Assembly: GCF_002088945.1 (NCBI RefSeq)
Contig: NZ_NCSU01000003.1
Coordinates: 62,001 to 126,000, forward strand
Length of the DNA: 64,000 nt
Reading direction: 5' to 3'
DNA from: Henriciella pelagia
GTDB taxonomy: Bacteria > Pseudomonadota > Alphaproteobacteria > Caulobacterales > Hyphomonadaceae
Of the stretch, positions 45,679 through 53,198 are shown piece after piece (position 1 is the stretch's first letter; every line of letters begins with the position of its first letter). A program made the translations under genes and the position numbers. The notes beneath the pieces are model-generated. The model had not been told where the DNA came from, made no database searches, and worked only from the letters and a program-made list of their open reading frames with translations.

Positions 45679-46293
45679 TCAGACTTTCTTGGCGGGAGAA
45701 AAGAGCAAGTGGATGTAGCGGGCGAGGTGATCGACCATGCCTTCGGCGACGGAGCGGTCGCCGCTCGCCTTGGCAAGGATGAAGGCGCCCTGAAGGACGG
45801 CCTGCGTGTGGAGGGCGAGGCTTTTTGCGGTCCAGTCCGGTGTCAGGCCGCGCGCAACGATGGCCGCCTGGATGTCGTCTTCCAGTGTCTCGGCATGGCC
45901 GAAGATCGAGGTCTTGCAGGCGTCGCGGATGGCGGGGTTGGAGGTGTAGGCTTCCTGCACCATGGTGCCGACGAGGCAAGTATATTCGGCTTCCTCACCG
46001 TCGAGCAGGTCGCGGCGTAGCTGGATGTAGCCGAGCACGCGCTCAACCGGGTCTGCTATCTGATGATAGGGAGCAGCGGCGAACATCGCGCCGGTCGTTT
46101 CTGACCAGTGGTCGGCAGCCGCCACGCCAAGCGCTTCCTTGCTGTCGAAGTGGTGGAAGAAAGCCCCCTTGGTAACGCCTGCCTCCTTGCAGAGCTCGTC
46201 CACGCTGGTCGCGGCGAAGCCTTTCCGGCGCACAATTGAGAGGGCGGCATCCAGAAGTTTTGTGCGGGCGGAGACACGTTTGGTGTTCGTCAT
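45679..46293 (-). CDS. TetR family transcriptional regulator (204 aa)
   Basis: The N-terminal helix-turn-helix (residues about 8-55, TKLLDAALSIVRRKGFAATSVDELCKEAGVTKGAFFHHFDSKEAL) is unmistakable. The C-terminal ligand-binding domain is variable (with RRDLLDGEEAEYTCLVGTMVQEAY typical of the TetR_C YcdC-like branch). It heads an operon with two AHSA1 proteins, a helix-hairpin-helix protein and a VOC protein. A palindromic operator candidate lies ten bases upstream of its start, suggesting autoregulation. Confidence 0.92.
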   Translation of the reverse strand: MTNTKRVSARTKLLDAALSIVRRKGFAATSVDELCKEAGVTKGAFFHHFDSKEALGVAAADHWSETTGAMFAAAPYHQIADPVERVLGYIQLRRDLLDGEEAEYTCLVGTMVQEAYTSNPAIRDACKTSIFGHAETLEDDIQAAIVARGLTPDWTAKSLALHTQAVLQGAFILAKASGDRSVAEGMVDHLARYIHLLFSPAKKV

Positions 46294-46302
46294 GAACAGA
46301 GC

Positions 46303-46320
46303 ATACCAACTGGTCGGTAT
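46303..46320. promoter_or_regulatory. TetR operator candidate
   Basis: ATACC-AACTGGTC-GGTAT is an imperfect 18-base palindrome (ATACCnACnnGTnGGTAT) ten bases before the TetR start and between it and the divergent carboxyltransferase gene, so it could control both. Confidence 0.7.
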
Positions 46321-46426
46321 TTATGTCAATCGTGTTTCTGGAAGGCGTGATTGACGTGGCGAGAGGCGGTTGGAGGACGGCGATTGTTCTTGACGGACCC
46401 GTCATCAAGATTGGATTGATCATTCC

Positions 46427-47974
46427 ATGTCTTGGGAAAAATCGATTGATGAGCTACGTCGCCGGGAACGCATGGCGGAGAAAATGGGCGGCGAGGAACC
46501 GGTCTCGCGCCAGCGTGGGCGAGGAAAACTGACGGTACGCGAGCGGGTCTCCTTCCTGGTAGACCCTGGCAGCTTCCACGAGATCGGCAAGATCGCCGGC
46601 GTTGCGACATATGACGATGACGAACAGCTGGAAAGCTTCATGGCGTCCAATTCCGTTGTTGGTCGCGCGACGCTGGATGGCCGCCCGGCAGTTGTGCTTG
46701 GCGATGATTTTACCGTACGCGGCGGCGCGGCGGATGCATCTATTCGCGGAAAGACGGTGATCGCGCTGAAACAGGCGGTGGAATACCGCATGCCACTGGT
46801 CCAGCTGATTGATGGAACGGGGGGCGGCGGCTCAATCAAGATGTTCCTGAAGGACCCGCGCACCTACATCCCTGAAACACCGAGCTGGGAGCTGATCGTC
46901 GATGGCATGGGCGAGGTCCCGATGGTGTCACTGGCGCTCGGGCCCTGCGCCGGCCTTGGCGCGGGGCGCGTCGGGGCGAGCCATTATTCGGTGATGGTCA
47001 AGGAGCTCAGCCAGGTGTTCGTGGCCGGACCTCCCGTGGCGATTGCAATCGGGGAGGATGTCTCCAAGGAGGAGCTGGGCGGCTGGGAGATCCAGGCGAA
47101 GAATGGCACCGTGGATGACGTTGTCGAGACCGAAGCCGATGCCTTCAGGGCGGCCAAGCGCTTCCTCTCCTACCTGCCGTCATCAGTGCATGAGCTGCCA
47201 CCCGTCACGGCGCCGACAGATGATCCGAACCGCAAGGAAGAGAGCCTGATCTCGCTTGTCCCGAAGGATGGCAAGACGCCGTACAAGCCGCAGAAGATCA
47301 TCGAGGGCACGGTCGACAAGGGCAGCTTCTTCGAGATTGGCAGCCAGTGGGGCAGGGGGATTGTCACCGGGCTCGCCCGCATCGATGGTCATCCTGTCGG
47401 CATCATGGCCGGCAACCCGTTCTTCCTTGATGGGGCTTGGACCGCTGATGTATGCGACAAGGTCACGAGGCATATGGACCTCTGCTCGACCTTCCATCTG
47501 CCGGTTGTTCACTTCGTCGATTGCGCAGGGTTTGCAGTCGGTGTGAAGCATGAGACGGCGGGGGTGACGCGCAAGGGCGTGCGGGCCATGGCGGCGGTCT
47601 ATCAGGCGACAGTGCCGGTGTGCGCCGTGGTGATCCGCAAGGCATTCGGTCTGGCGGGGTCTGCGATGATGAACCCGACCAAGGCCAAGTGGCGCTATTG
47701 CTGGCCGTCAGGGAACTGGGGCTCGCTGCCGATGGCGGGCGGCATCGAGGCGGCGTTCCGCAAGGAGCTGGCGGAGACCGATGACAAGGAAACCTTGCTG
47801 AAGTCGCTCTACAAGAAGTTCGAGGCGATGGAGGACCCGTTCCGCACCGCCGAAGCATTCTTCGCCGAAGAGATCATCGACCCGCGCGAAACGCGGCCGC
47901 TACTGGTCGATTTCGTACATCACGTCCGTCGGCGGATGGAGCCCGGCAAGACAAGTTTCGGCCCAAGGCCCTGA
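46427..47974 (+). CDS. Acyl-CoA carboxylase carboxyltransferase subunit (515 aa)
   Basis: Transfers carboxyl groups from carboxybiotin to an acyl-CoA such as propionyl- or methylcrotonyl-CoA. Two crotonase-fold halves are visible: the N half with LTVRERVSFLVDPGSFHEIGKIAG and IDGTGGGGSIKMF, and the C half with KKIIEGTVDKGSFFEIGSQWGRGIVTGLARIDGHPVGIMAGNP, and FVDCAGFAVGVKHE. Normal length. No biotin-carboxylase subunit is next to it. The start is the first ATG with a weak RBS. It is divergent from the TetR gene. Confidence 0.9.
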   Translation: MSWEKSIDELRRRERMAEKMGGEEPVSRQRGRGKLTVRERVSFLVDPGSFHEIGKIAGVATYDDDEQLESFMASNSVVGRATLDGRPAVVLGDDFTVRGGAADASIRGKTVIALKQAVEYRMPLVQLIDGTGGGGSIKMFLKDPRTYIPETPSWELIVDGMGEVPMVSLALGPCAGLGAGRVGASHYSVMVKELSQVFVAGPPVAIAIGEDVSKEELGGWEIQAKNGTVDDVVETEADAFRAAKRFLSYLPSSVHELPPVTAPTDDPNRKEESLISLVPKDGKTPYKPQKIIEGTVDKGSFFEIGSQWGRGIVTGLARIDGHPVGIMAGNPFFLDGAWTADVCDKVTRHMDLCSTFHLPVVHFVDCAGFAVGVKHETAGVTRKGVRAMAAVYQATVPVCAVVIRKAFGLAGSAMMNPTKAKWRYCWPSGNWGSLPMAGGIEAAFRKELAETDDKETLLKSLYKKFEAMEDPFRTAEAFFAEEIIDPRETRPLLVDFVHHVRRRMEPGKTSFGPRP

Positions 47975-48045
47975 CTTCGCCCAAGATTCGCCGTGAACCT
48001 CCCGCCAATAGTATCGCACTGGTAATGTCCGTGGGAGGACGCGAA

Positions 48046-49014
48046 ATGAAGAAACTGATTGTACCGGCCCTTGCCGCGATCATGCTAGCCGCGGCGTGCG
48101 GTGGGCCCGGTGGTGGGTCGCCGGTCGAATATGACCCATCCCCATCCCCCCCGCCGCCGGCACCTGTCATGGAGATGGCGGCTGACGGCGTGGTCGGCGG
48201 CATGTCGAAACAGGCCTATTCGGAAGCTCCGTCCCGGCCGGTCGAGCCCGACACACCCGACGCAGAACCGGGCGTCGAGCAATACATCGCCTACAGTCAT
48301 TCGCTCGGCATGAAGCTGCCCAAGGGCGGGGTCGACGCGATGATGCAAGCGCATATTGAGGCCTGTAAGTCTGCCGGCACGAATACCTGCATCGTCATCA
48401 ACTCCAACACATACAGCTATGACGAGGACCGGGTGAACGGCAATGTCTCGCTGCGAGCAAAGCCGGAATGGATCGAGCAGTTTCTCGGCGCGGTGGACGC
48501 TGCCACCGAAGCGGCCGGCGGCGAGATCACCTCCCGCTCGACCCGCGCGGATGACCTTACCCGCCAGATCATCGACACAGACTCGCGGCTTGATGCGCAG
48601 CGCACCTTGCAGACCCGCCTGGAAGGCCTGCTGGAGCGGCGCGATGGCACGCTTGGCGACCTGTTGCAGATAGAGCGGGAACTTGCGCGCGTGACCGGCG
48701 ATATCGAGTCGATCGAGGCGCAGCTGAAGGCGCTACGCCTGCGGGTGTCGATGTCGTCCCTCGACATCTCCTATGAGACGATCATTCCGCCGTTTTCCAG
48801 CTCCCGCTCCAATCCGCTTGGAGAGGCGTTCGGCAACTTCTTCTATAACCTCTCGGCGGCGATTGGCGCAGTGATCACGGCTTTCGCGGTCGGCCTGCCT
48901 TGGCTCCTGCTTTTGGGCGTTTTCCTCTGGATCTGGCTGAAGCTGATCTGGCCCCGGATGCGCGGGACCCGGAAGAAGAAGGCGACGGCCGCTGACGAGT
49001 CGAAAGCGACGTAG
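48046..49014 (+). CDS. DUF4349 lipoprotein with C-terminal membrane span (322 aa)
   Basis: Signal MKKLIVPALAAIMLAAAC (lipobox LAAAC) is followed by a proline-rich linker. A central domain (about residues 85-240) contains YSYDEDRVNGNVSLRAKPEWIEQFL and a coiled coil (LTRQIIDTDSRLDAQRTLQTRLEGLLERRDG ... IESIEAQLKALRLRVSMSSLDISYE) that defines DUF4349. A hydrophobic segment near the end (about 270-297) spans the membrane. ATG 48046 was chosen: GGAGG lies seven bases upstream. The last 140 bases overlap the convergent pseudouridine synthase gene. Confidence 0.85.
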   Translation: MKKLIVPALAAIMLAAACGGPGGGSPVEYDPSPSPPPPAPVMEMAADGVVGGMSKQAYSEAPSRPVEPDTPDAEPGVEQYIAYSHSLGMKLPKGGVDAMMQAHIEACKSAGTNTCIVINSNTYSYDEDRVNGNVSLRAKPEWIEQFLGAVDAATEAAGGEITSRSTRADDLTRQIIDTDSRLDAQRTLQTRLEGLLERRDGTLGDLLQIERELARVTGDIESIEAQLKALRLRVSMSSLDISYETIIPPFSSSRSNPLGEAFGNFFYNLSAAIGAVITAFAVGLPWLLLLGVFLWIWLKLIWPRMRGTRKKKATAADESKAT

Positions 49015-49771
49015 AGGCCTTGATGAGGCTGGCGCGCTCTTCACTGGTGAGGGCGCGCCACTTGCCTTCCGGCAGGCTGCCGATCTCCAGCGTGCCGATA
49101 CGGGTACGGTAAAGGTCCACGACAACGAGGCCGACAAGCTCGCACATGCGGCGGATCTGGCGGTTGCGGCCTTCGCGCAGGACAAAGCGCAGGCGGCCGG
49201 GGCTGACCTGGTCGACCTTGGCGGCCTTCAGGCGGCGCCCGTCGAGAGAGAGGCCGTGGCGCAGCTTGCCAATCGCCTGCGGCGTGACCTGGCCGGTGAC
49301 GGTGACGAGATACTCCTTCTCAAGGTCCGAGGCCGGGCCGATGATGGCCTTGGCGAGCACGCCATCTTCCGACAGAAGGAGCAGACCGCGACTGTCCATG
49401 TCGAGCCGTCCTAGCGGGGCGAAATTGGTGCTGCGGCCGGGGATTTTCGGGCTCTTGCCGATGAGGTTGGCGCTGGTCGCAAGGCGGATCGCCGGTGTCT
49501 GCTCCGGCTCTGGCTGGGCGGAGACGAAGCCGACTGGCTTGTGCAGGACGACGGTGAGCTGGTCGTCGAGCTTCTGCGCGGCCCGTCCGGCAAGCTCAAA
49601 GGTCTGGCCCGGCTCGATCTTGTGACCAGGCTCGTTGACCGTCTCCCCATCGACCTTCACCGCGCCATCGGCAATCAGGGCTTCGGCCTCCCGCCTTGAG
49701 CAGAGGCCGAGCTGGGCCATCCATTTGTTGAGGCGGACAGGTGCGTCGCCCTGATAAGTCTGGCGTGTCAT
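48875..49771 (-). CDS. RsuA/RluB-family pseudouridine synthase with basic tail (298 aa)
   Basis: An S4 RNA-binding domain (RLNKWMAQLGLCSRREAEALIADGAVKVDG, residues 13-42) precedes the catalytic domain with LGRLDMDSRGLLLLSEDG (catalytic aspartate) and FVLREGRNRQIRRMCELVG, which place it in the RsuA/RluB/E/F group, probably RluF-like or RluB-like. From about residue 250 the text is a low-complexity S, R, A, K-rich tail encoded antisense to the end of the DUF4349 gene. Basic tails are known in RluB/RluF, but the overlap is unusual. The core clearly ends at about residue 247. Confidence 0.88.
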   Translation of the reverse strand: MTRQTYQGDAPVRLNKWMAQLGLCSRREAEALIADGAVKVDGETVNEPGHKIEPGQTFELAGRAAQKLDDQLTVVLHKPVGFVSAQPEPEQTPAIRLATSANLIGKSPKIPGRSTNFAPLGRLDMDSRGLLLLSEDGVLAKAIIGPASDLEKEYLVTVTGQVTPQAIGKLRHGLSLDGRRLKAAKVDQVSPGRLRFVLREGRNRQIRRMCELVGLVVVDLYRTRIGTLEIGSLPEGKWRALTSEERASLIKASTSLSTRQRPSPSSSGSRASGARSASARSRGKRPKAGAKAGRPRKP

Positions 49772-49931
49772 GCGGCCTGACTAGCAGAGCGGGCAGCAGC
49801 TGGCGACTGCGATCCACGCCTGCCTCGGCGGCTTATGCATATTTGCATGCGAGATCGCTGCAGTCGTGCGTTGAAGTGGTGGGCGACATGTCCCATTTCG
49901 CAGGCGCAGCAAAAATTGTGCGGAGCACAAA

Positions 49932-50534
49932 ATGACATTCGAGCTCAGAACCCATACTGCCGATGGCGACGCAATTGTCCTGCGTCCGCTTGTCGATGCC
50001 GATGCGCCTGCGCTTCAGAAGGCGATTGACAGTTTTTCCAATCGCTCGCGCTATCTGCGCTTCTTCAATGGTGCGCCGAGTGTGCCGCCGGCCGTCATGC
50101 GCAGGCTCACCGAAGTCGATGGTATCTTACACCTTGCCTGGGCGGCGGTGGATGAAAAAACCGGAGACATTGTCGGTGCGGTGCATGCGATGCGGGATGA
50201 GGCGACAGACGAGATCGGCGAGTTTGCCCTCGGTCTTATCGATAACTGGCAGGGCAAGGGCATTGCGCGGCTGCTGATTGCACTGCTGGCGAGCGAAGCG
50301 ATGTCCAAGGGCATGACCGGCTTCAATGCGAATGTCCTGTGGGAAAACCGGAAAGGCCGTGCGCTGATGGCGGCGCTGGGCGCGCGTTCGCTCGGTTCGC
50401 AATCGGGTGTCATCCAGTACCGGATCGGGCTTGACGAGGTGCTTGGCCTCTTCGGAGACCGCGCGCAGGACGCGGCCCTGCAGTCGATCATGCCGGCTAT
50501 CCATTCCGGCGCGGTGCAGGCGGCCGCCGCCTAG
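49932..50534 (+). CDS. GNAT family N-acetyltransferase (200 aa)
   Basis: The acetyl-CoA-binding A motif is GLIDNWQGKGIARLLIALLASEAMSKGMTGFNANVLWENRKGRALMAALGAR. The N-terminal RPLVDADAPALQKAIDSFSNRSRYLRFF is the usual substrate-facing helix pair. The short open reading frame starts 12 bases after GGAGCA. Its stop overlaps by four bases with the convergent GNAT gene. Substrate unknown. Confidence 0.87.
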   Translation: MTFELRTHTADGDAIVLRPLVDADAPALQKAIDSFSNRSRYLRFFNGAPSVPPAVMRRLTEVDGILHLAWAAVDEKTGDIVGAVHAMRDEATDEIGEFALGLIDNWQGKGIARLLIALLASEAMSKGMTGFNANVLWENRKGRALMAALGARSLGSQSGVIQYRIGLDEVLGLFGDRAQDAALQSIMPAIHSGAVQAAAA

Positions 50535-51025
50535 AGCCGGCGCACGAAGAACTGCACCGCATAGCCCGGCCTGTAGCGCTGGCCACCGACCGGCCAGAAG
50601 CCGAGCCGCTCATGAAAACGACGCGAGCCCGGATTGGGCGGGTCGTCATTGATCTCGCAGCTTACGACATTGCGGTCCGCGAACCGCTCGAAGACGGCTG
50701 AATAGAGCTGCACGCCGAGCCCCTGGCCGCGCGCAGCCTCGCCAATCGCGATCCGGTCGACATAGATCATGTCCGGCGTCCCGCTCTCTTCCATCCAGCT
50801 CTCCAGCCAGCGCAGATTGTCGCTCGGATAGGCCATCTCGCCAGGCTCGATGAGGTTGATAAAGCCGAGCGGCTTGTCCGTGCTGTCGGCCGCGACGAGA
50901 CAGGTGCCCAGGGCAATCAGCCGGTCGAGGCTCGTTTCGCTCTCGGCGCTGACATTGGGCACGCTCTCGGCATTGATGGCGAAGAGGGCAGGAAGGTCTG
51001 CGGGTGTGTAGGCGCGGATGGGCAT
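50531..51025 (-). CDS. GNAT family N-acetyltransferase (164 aa)
   Basis: A second acetyltransferase: MPIRAYTPADLPALFAINAESVPNVS..., with the acetyl-CoA motif YVDRIAIGEAARGQGLGVQLYSAVFERF and FHERLGFWPVGGQRY near the end. The start was placed at ATG 51025, where homologues usually begin; the open frame continues to a TTG at 51061. Its sequence is not close to the neighbouring GNAT. No signal peptide. Confidence 0.85.
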   Translation of the reverse strand: MPIRAYTPADLPALFAINAESVPNVSAESETSLDRLIALGTCLVAADSTDKPLGFINLIEPGEMAYPSDNLRWLESWMEESGTPDMIYVDRIAIGEAARGQGLGVQLYSAVFERFADRNVVSCEINDDPPNPGSRRFHERLGFWPVGGQRYRPGYAVQFFVRRL

Positions 51026-51143
51026 GGACGGTGAGGTGGCGGCAAAGCGCCCGGGCGTCAATGCGGTATCTCTTCTCCGGGCGGCCTCACCGCGGGCCCG
51101 GAGGGGACGATGGCCGCAGACATCATCCTCATCCGCCCGTCAG

Positions 51144-51247
51144 TGGTTCGACTTCGCTCACCATGTCGGGCTTTTTCTGCCTTTGCATCAGGCCGACATG
51201 GTGAGTGTCCTTTGACAGGCTCAGGATGAGGATCGAACCATGAGGCC
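51144..51247. repeat. Dispersed GGTTCGACTTCGCTCACCATG repeat, imperfect inverted pair
   Basis: The left arm (51144-51171) ends with a CATGTCGGGC tract that pairs with GGCCGACATGGTGAG (51191-51205). The right arm is interrupted by an additional TTTGACAGGCTCAGGATGAGG unit before GATCGAACCATGAGG. A related ATCCTGAGCTTGTCGATGG lies at 51279-51297. The rest of 51026-51390 has no gene that I can support. Confidence 0.7.
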
Positions 51248-51390
51248 GTTTGCACACCCTCATCTCTTTCCCGGTTAATCCTGAGCTTGTCGATGGCAGG
51301 AGAGTCGGGGTGGGACGATCCCCAGCACGTGCGCCCGCAGTGTCAGGGACATGCGGCGGCAAAAGCTGATTTCGGGGAGGTGAGGCGGCG

Positions 51391-51759
51391 CTAGCCGGGC
51401 TCGAGCAAAGCTGGAGCTGAAGCCGGCGCTTCAGGACGCGGGGTGAGGGTGAGGCCGGCAAATAGGTCGGCGCAGACGGGCGCGAGGCCTGCCATGCCTT
51501 CGTCGGGCGCGAGCCTCGTCCATGGTGCGCGCGGGGCAAGATCGGTCCAGTCTGCCGGGGCCGGTGCGTCGCCAGCTTCCTGCAGCCGGATCACGATGCG
51601 GCCCTGCGGCGTCACGCCGACGCCAAGCACGCCGACAGGGTTCGCGGCGCGATAGGCGCGGTAATAGCGCTCAAAGGCGGCAACCTCCCAGAAGAAGATC
51701 GGCCAGTACCAGAGCGGCAGCCGGGTCAGTATGTCCAGGATCCAGGCGCGGGTGAGCAT
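51391..51759 (-). CDS. Hypothetical protein (122 aa)
   Basis: The N-terminus (residues 1-30) is hydrophobic and aromatic (RLPLWYWPIFFWEVAAFERYYRAYR), possibly membrane-associated. The middle has beta-like text (VGVLGVGVTPQGRIVIRLQEAG), and the last 50 residues are A/P-rich. I recognise no family. The RBS is weak. The mix of W and Y codons is not like a shadow frame, but the low-complexity tail is. Confidence 0.5.
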   Translation of the reverse strand: MLTRAWILDILTRLPLWYWPIFFWEVAAFERYYRAYRAANPVGVLGVGVTPQGRIVIRLQEAGDAPAPADWTDLAPRAPWTRLAPDEGMAGLAPVCADLFAGLTLTPRPEAPASAPALLEPG

Positions 51760-51875
51760 GGCGAGACTTATAGCCGGTGGCGAAGGGGGGCGGATATTTT
51801 TGGTGTGAGCGGCGTCTATGGACCGTCCAGAAACCGTCCAGATCCCGTGCAGAACCCGGATCAGGGGCGAGGCCC

Positions 51876-52010
51876 CTAAAGCTCGCCCGGTTCCTTGCCG
51901 GCCTTGTGCCAGAGCCAGAAGAACAGGCCCATTGTGAGCCCGACCAGCACTGTGAACCCGATCAGGGCCAGTACAGCCAGCGCGTCAACTGTCAGCTTGG
52001 CGATATCCAT
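51876..52010 (-). CDS. Small single-span membrane protein (44 aa)
   Basis: MDIAKLTVDALAVLALIG... contains one hydrophobic segment (about residues 9-34) and a charged C-terminus (HKAGKEPGEL). GGGAG lies seven bases before ATG 52010. No family is recognised. Small proteins of this kind are common in these genomes; the RBS and the membrane segment are the only support. Confidence 0.55.
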   Translation of the reverse strand: MDIAKLTVDALAVLALIGFTVLVGLTMGLFFWLWHKAGKEPGEL

Positions 52011-52180
52011 GTGCATCTCCCTTGTCGTCTGTCTTTCCGGGAAGACTGCGCCTTTGGGCGGGCGAGGGGAATCAGGGAGATTGCGTACTTCGCAGCCGGT
52101 TTGCGTCAGCAAATCAATCGATCCAGTGGGGCGATTGAAGGGGTAGAAGGCCACGGTAGTGGCTCTTTGTCCCGGCAAAC

Positions 52181-52271
52181 TGGACGGCCGCCGGGGAATC
52201 GAACCCCATTGCCCTGCCACTCCACCTTGGAAAGGGACCGCGTTTGCAGCGCGGCATGGAGGCGGCGGCCG
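52181..52271 (-). tRNA. tRNA-Cys(GCA)-like element with long variable arm and no D-arm
   Basis: Read on the minus strand: a 7-8 pair acceptor stem CGGCCGCC/GGCGGCCG; only nine bases (GCCTCCATG) where a D-arm should be; a perfect five-pair anticodon arm CCGCG-CTGCAAA-CGCGG with anticodon GCA (52247-52245); a 25-base variable arm with stems CCCT/AGGG and TTCCA/TGGAG; a T-arm GGGG-TTCGATT-CCCC; then U73 and encoded CCA (52183-52181). U73 and GCA are Cys identity features. The absence of a D-arm means it is not a standard tRNA. It could be a diverged or special tRNA, a tRNA-like ncRNA, or a pseudogene. Confidence 0.4.
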
Positions 52272-52309
52272 TTATGGTTTTGTGATCGCGCAAGGTGCCA
52301 GCGCCTTCG

Positions 52310-52380
52310 TGGTTCGACTTCGCTCACCATGAAGGCTTCGAAACGTCTCAACAGGCTTCATGGTGAGCGAAGTCGAACCA
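52310..52380. repeat. Dispersed repeat as a perfect 25-base inverted repeat
   Basis: 52310-52334 (TGGTTCGACTTCGCTCACCA..., ending ATGAAG) is the exact reverse complement of 52356-52380, with a 21-base spacer. It follows the tRNA-like element and precedes the GIY-YIG gene. Confidence 0.85.
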
Positions 52381-52589
52381 TGCGGCCGTGCAAGCCAATG
52401 CTAGCGATCAGTTTGTAAGGGTTGAAGACAATATGGCTCGGCGCGCGGGCGGACGGCCAGCGCGTCAGGGGGCTCGGCGAAACCACAGAGCGTCCTATCG
52501 ATCAGGGGGCGGGGAGATGGTTTACGACAAGCTGGTCTTCAACCTCAAGGTGGCCTAGAACAGAGAGGCTTGTCAGGGGGGAGGGGCAG

Positions 52590-52892
52590 TTGGCGCAATA
52601 CGATTTCATTGCGACGTACCTTCTGGCCAACCGGAAGAACGGTACGCTCTATGTTGGCTCGACGTCCGATCTCATCACGCGCATGGGCCAGCACAGGAGC
52701 GGCGCGGGCTCACACTTTACCGGCAAGTATGGTGTCGCCCGGCTCGTCTGGTTTGAGCGTTTTCCGGAGATGGAACCGGCTCTGAGAGCCGAGCGCCGGA
52801 TGAAGGAATGGAAGCGCCAGTGGAAGATCGATCTGATCGAGAAGGGCAATCCGGACTGGGATGACCTGACGATGTCGCTGACGCCGTATTGA
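52590..52892 (+). CDS. GIY-YIG nuclease family protein (100 aa)
   Basis: A single GIY-YIG endonuclease domain: ATYLLANRKNGTLYVGSTSDLITRMGQHR (the 'GIY' block is TYL here and the 'YIG' block is YVG; the catalytic arginine follows in ITRMGQHR), then FTGKYGVARLVWFE and the glutamate-bearing RAERRMKEWKR. This is the short YhbQ/UPF0213-like type. The start is a TTG preceded by GGGGAGGGGCAG; the longer frame from 52422 is repeat-like. It lies in a repeat-rich accessory region. A role in repair or mobility of local repeats is possible but unproven. Confidence 0.85.
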   Translation: MAQYDFIATYLLANRKNGTLYVGSTSDLITRMGQHRSGAGSHFTGKYGVARLVWFERFPEMEPALRAERRMKEWKRQWKIDLIEKGNPDWDDLTMSLTPY

Positions 52893-53198
52893 GGCGCGGT
52901 TGCCGTTTGCCCTTCCATGCTGATGAGGGCGCCTCACCGCGGCTTGACCGCGGTGCCCATCTCCTGAGGCTGCAGAGATTGGACAATTCCGGTTTGCGCC
53001 TCCCCGCGACTTGCCTGCCCCGGCGAAGGCCGGGGATCGCGGGGGCCATCATCAGGGGGTTCGGCAAGCGCGGCGGTTCTGGATTGGCGCGCCTTGGCGG
53101 TGAGGCTCGCCTGTCTCATCGCCCCGGAGTCTGCTTCAAGCGCAGGAGATGGACCCCGTGGTCAAGCCACGGGGAGGCGCGAGAATGGCGCGGCTGGT
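52893..53198. repeat. Cluster of GC palindromes
   Basis: No gene is supported here. It contains CACCGCGG-CTTGA-CCGCGGTG (52935-52955), copy 4 of the CCCCGGC-GAAG-GCCGGGG palindrome (53018-53035), and CCCCGTGG-TCAAG-CCACGGGG (53154-53174). The first and third have loops that are reverse complements (CTTGA, TCAAG), so they are one family in opposite orientations. Confidence 0.75.

Noticed and set aside
52181-52271. Permuted tRNA gene
   Set aside because: A GGTGGAGTGGCAG tract downstream of the anticodon arm resembles a tRNA-Cys 5' end, suggesting permutation, but the acceptor strands and CCA are at the true ends in the usual order, so permutation is not needed.
52181-52271. Selenocysteine tRNA
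   Set aside because: The long variable arm and possible 8-pair acceptor are Sec-like, but the anticodon is GCA, the discriminator is U, and no selA/selB genes are in the window.
872-53035. CRISPR array
   Set aside because: Repeats are dispersed over many kilobases as single palindromes, without regular spacers or cas genes.
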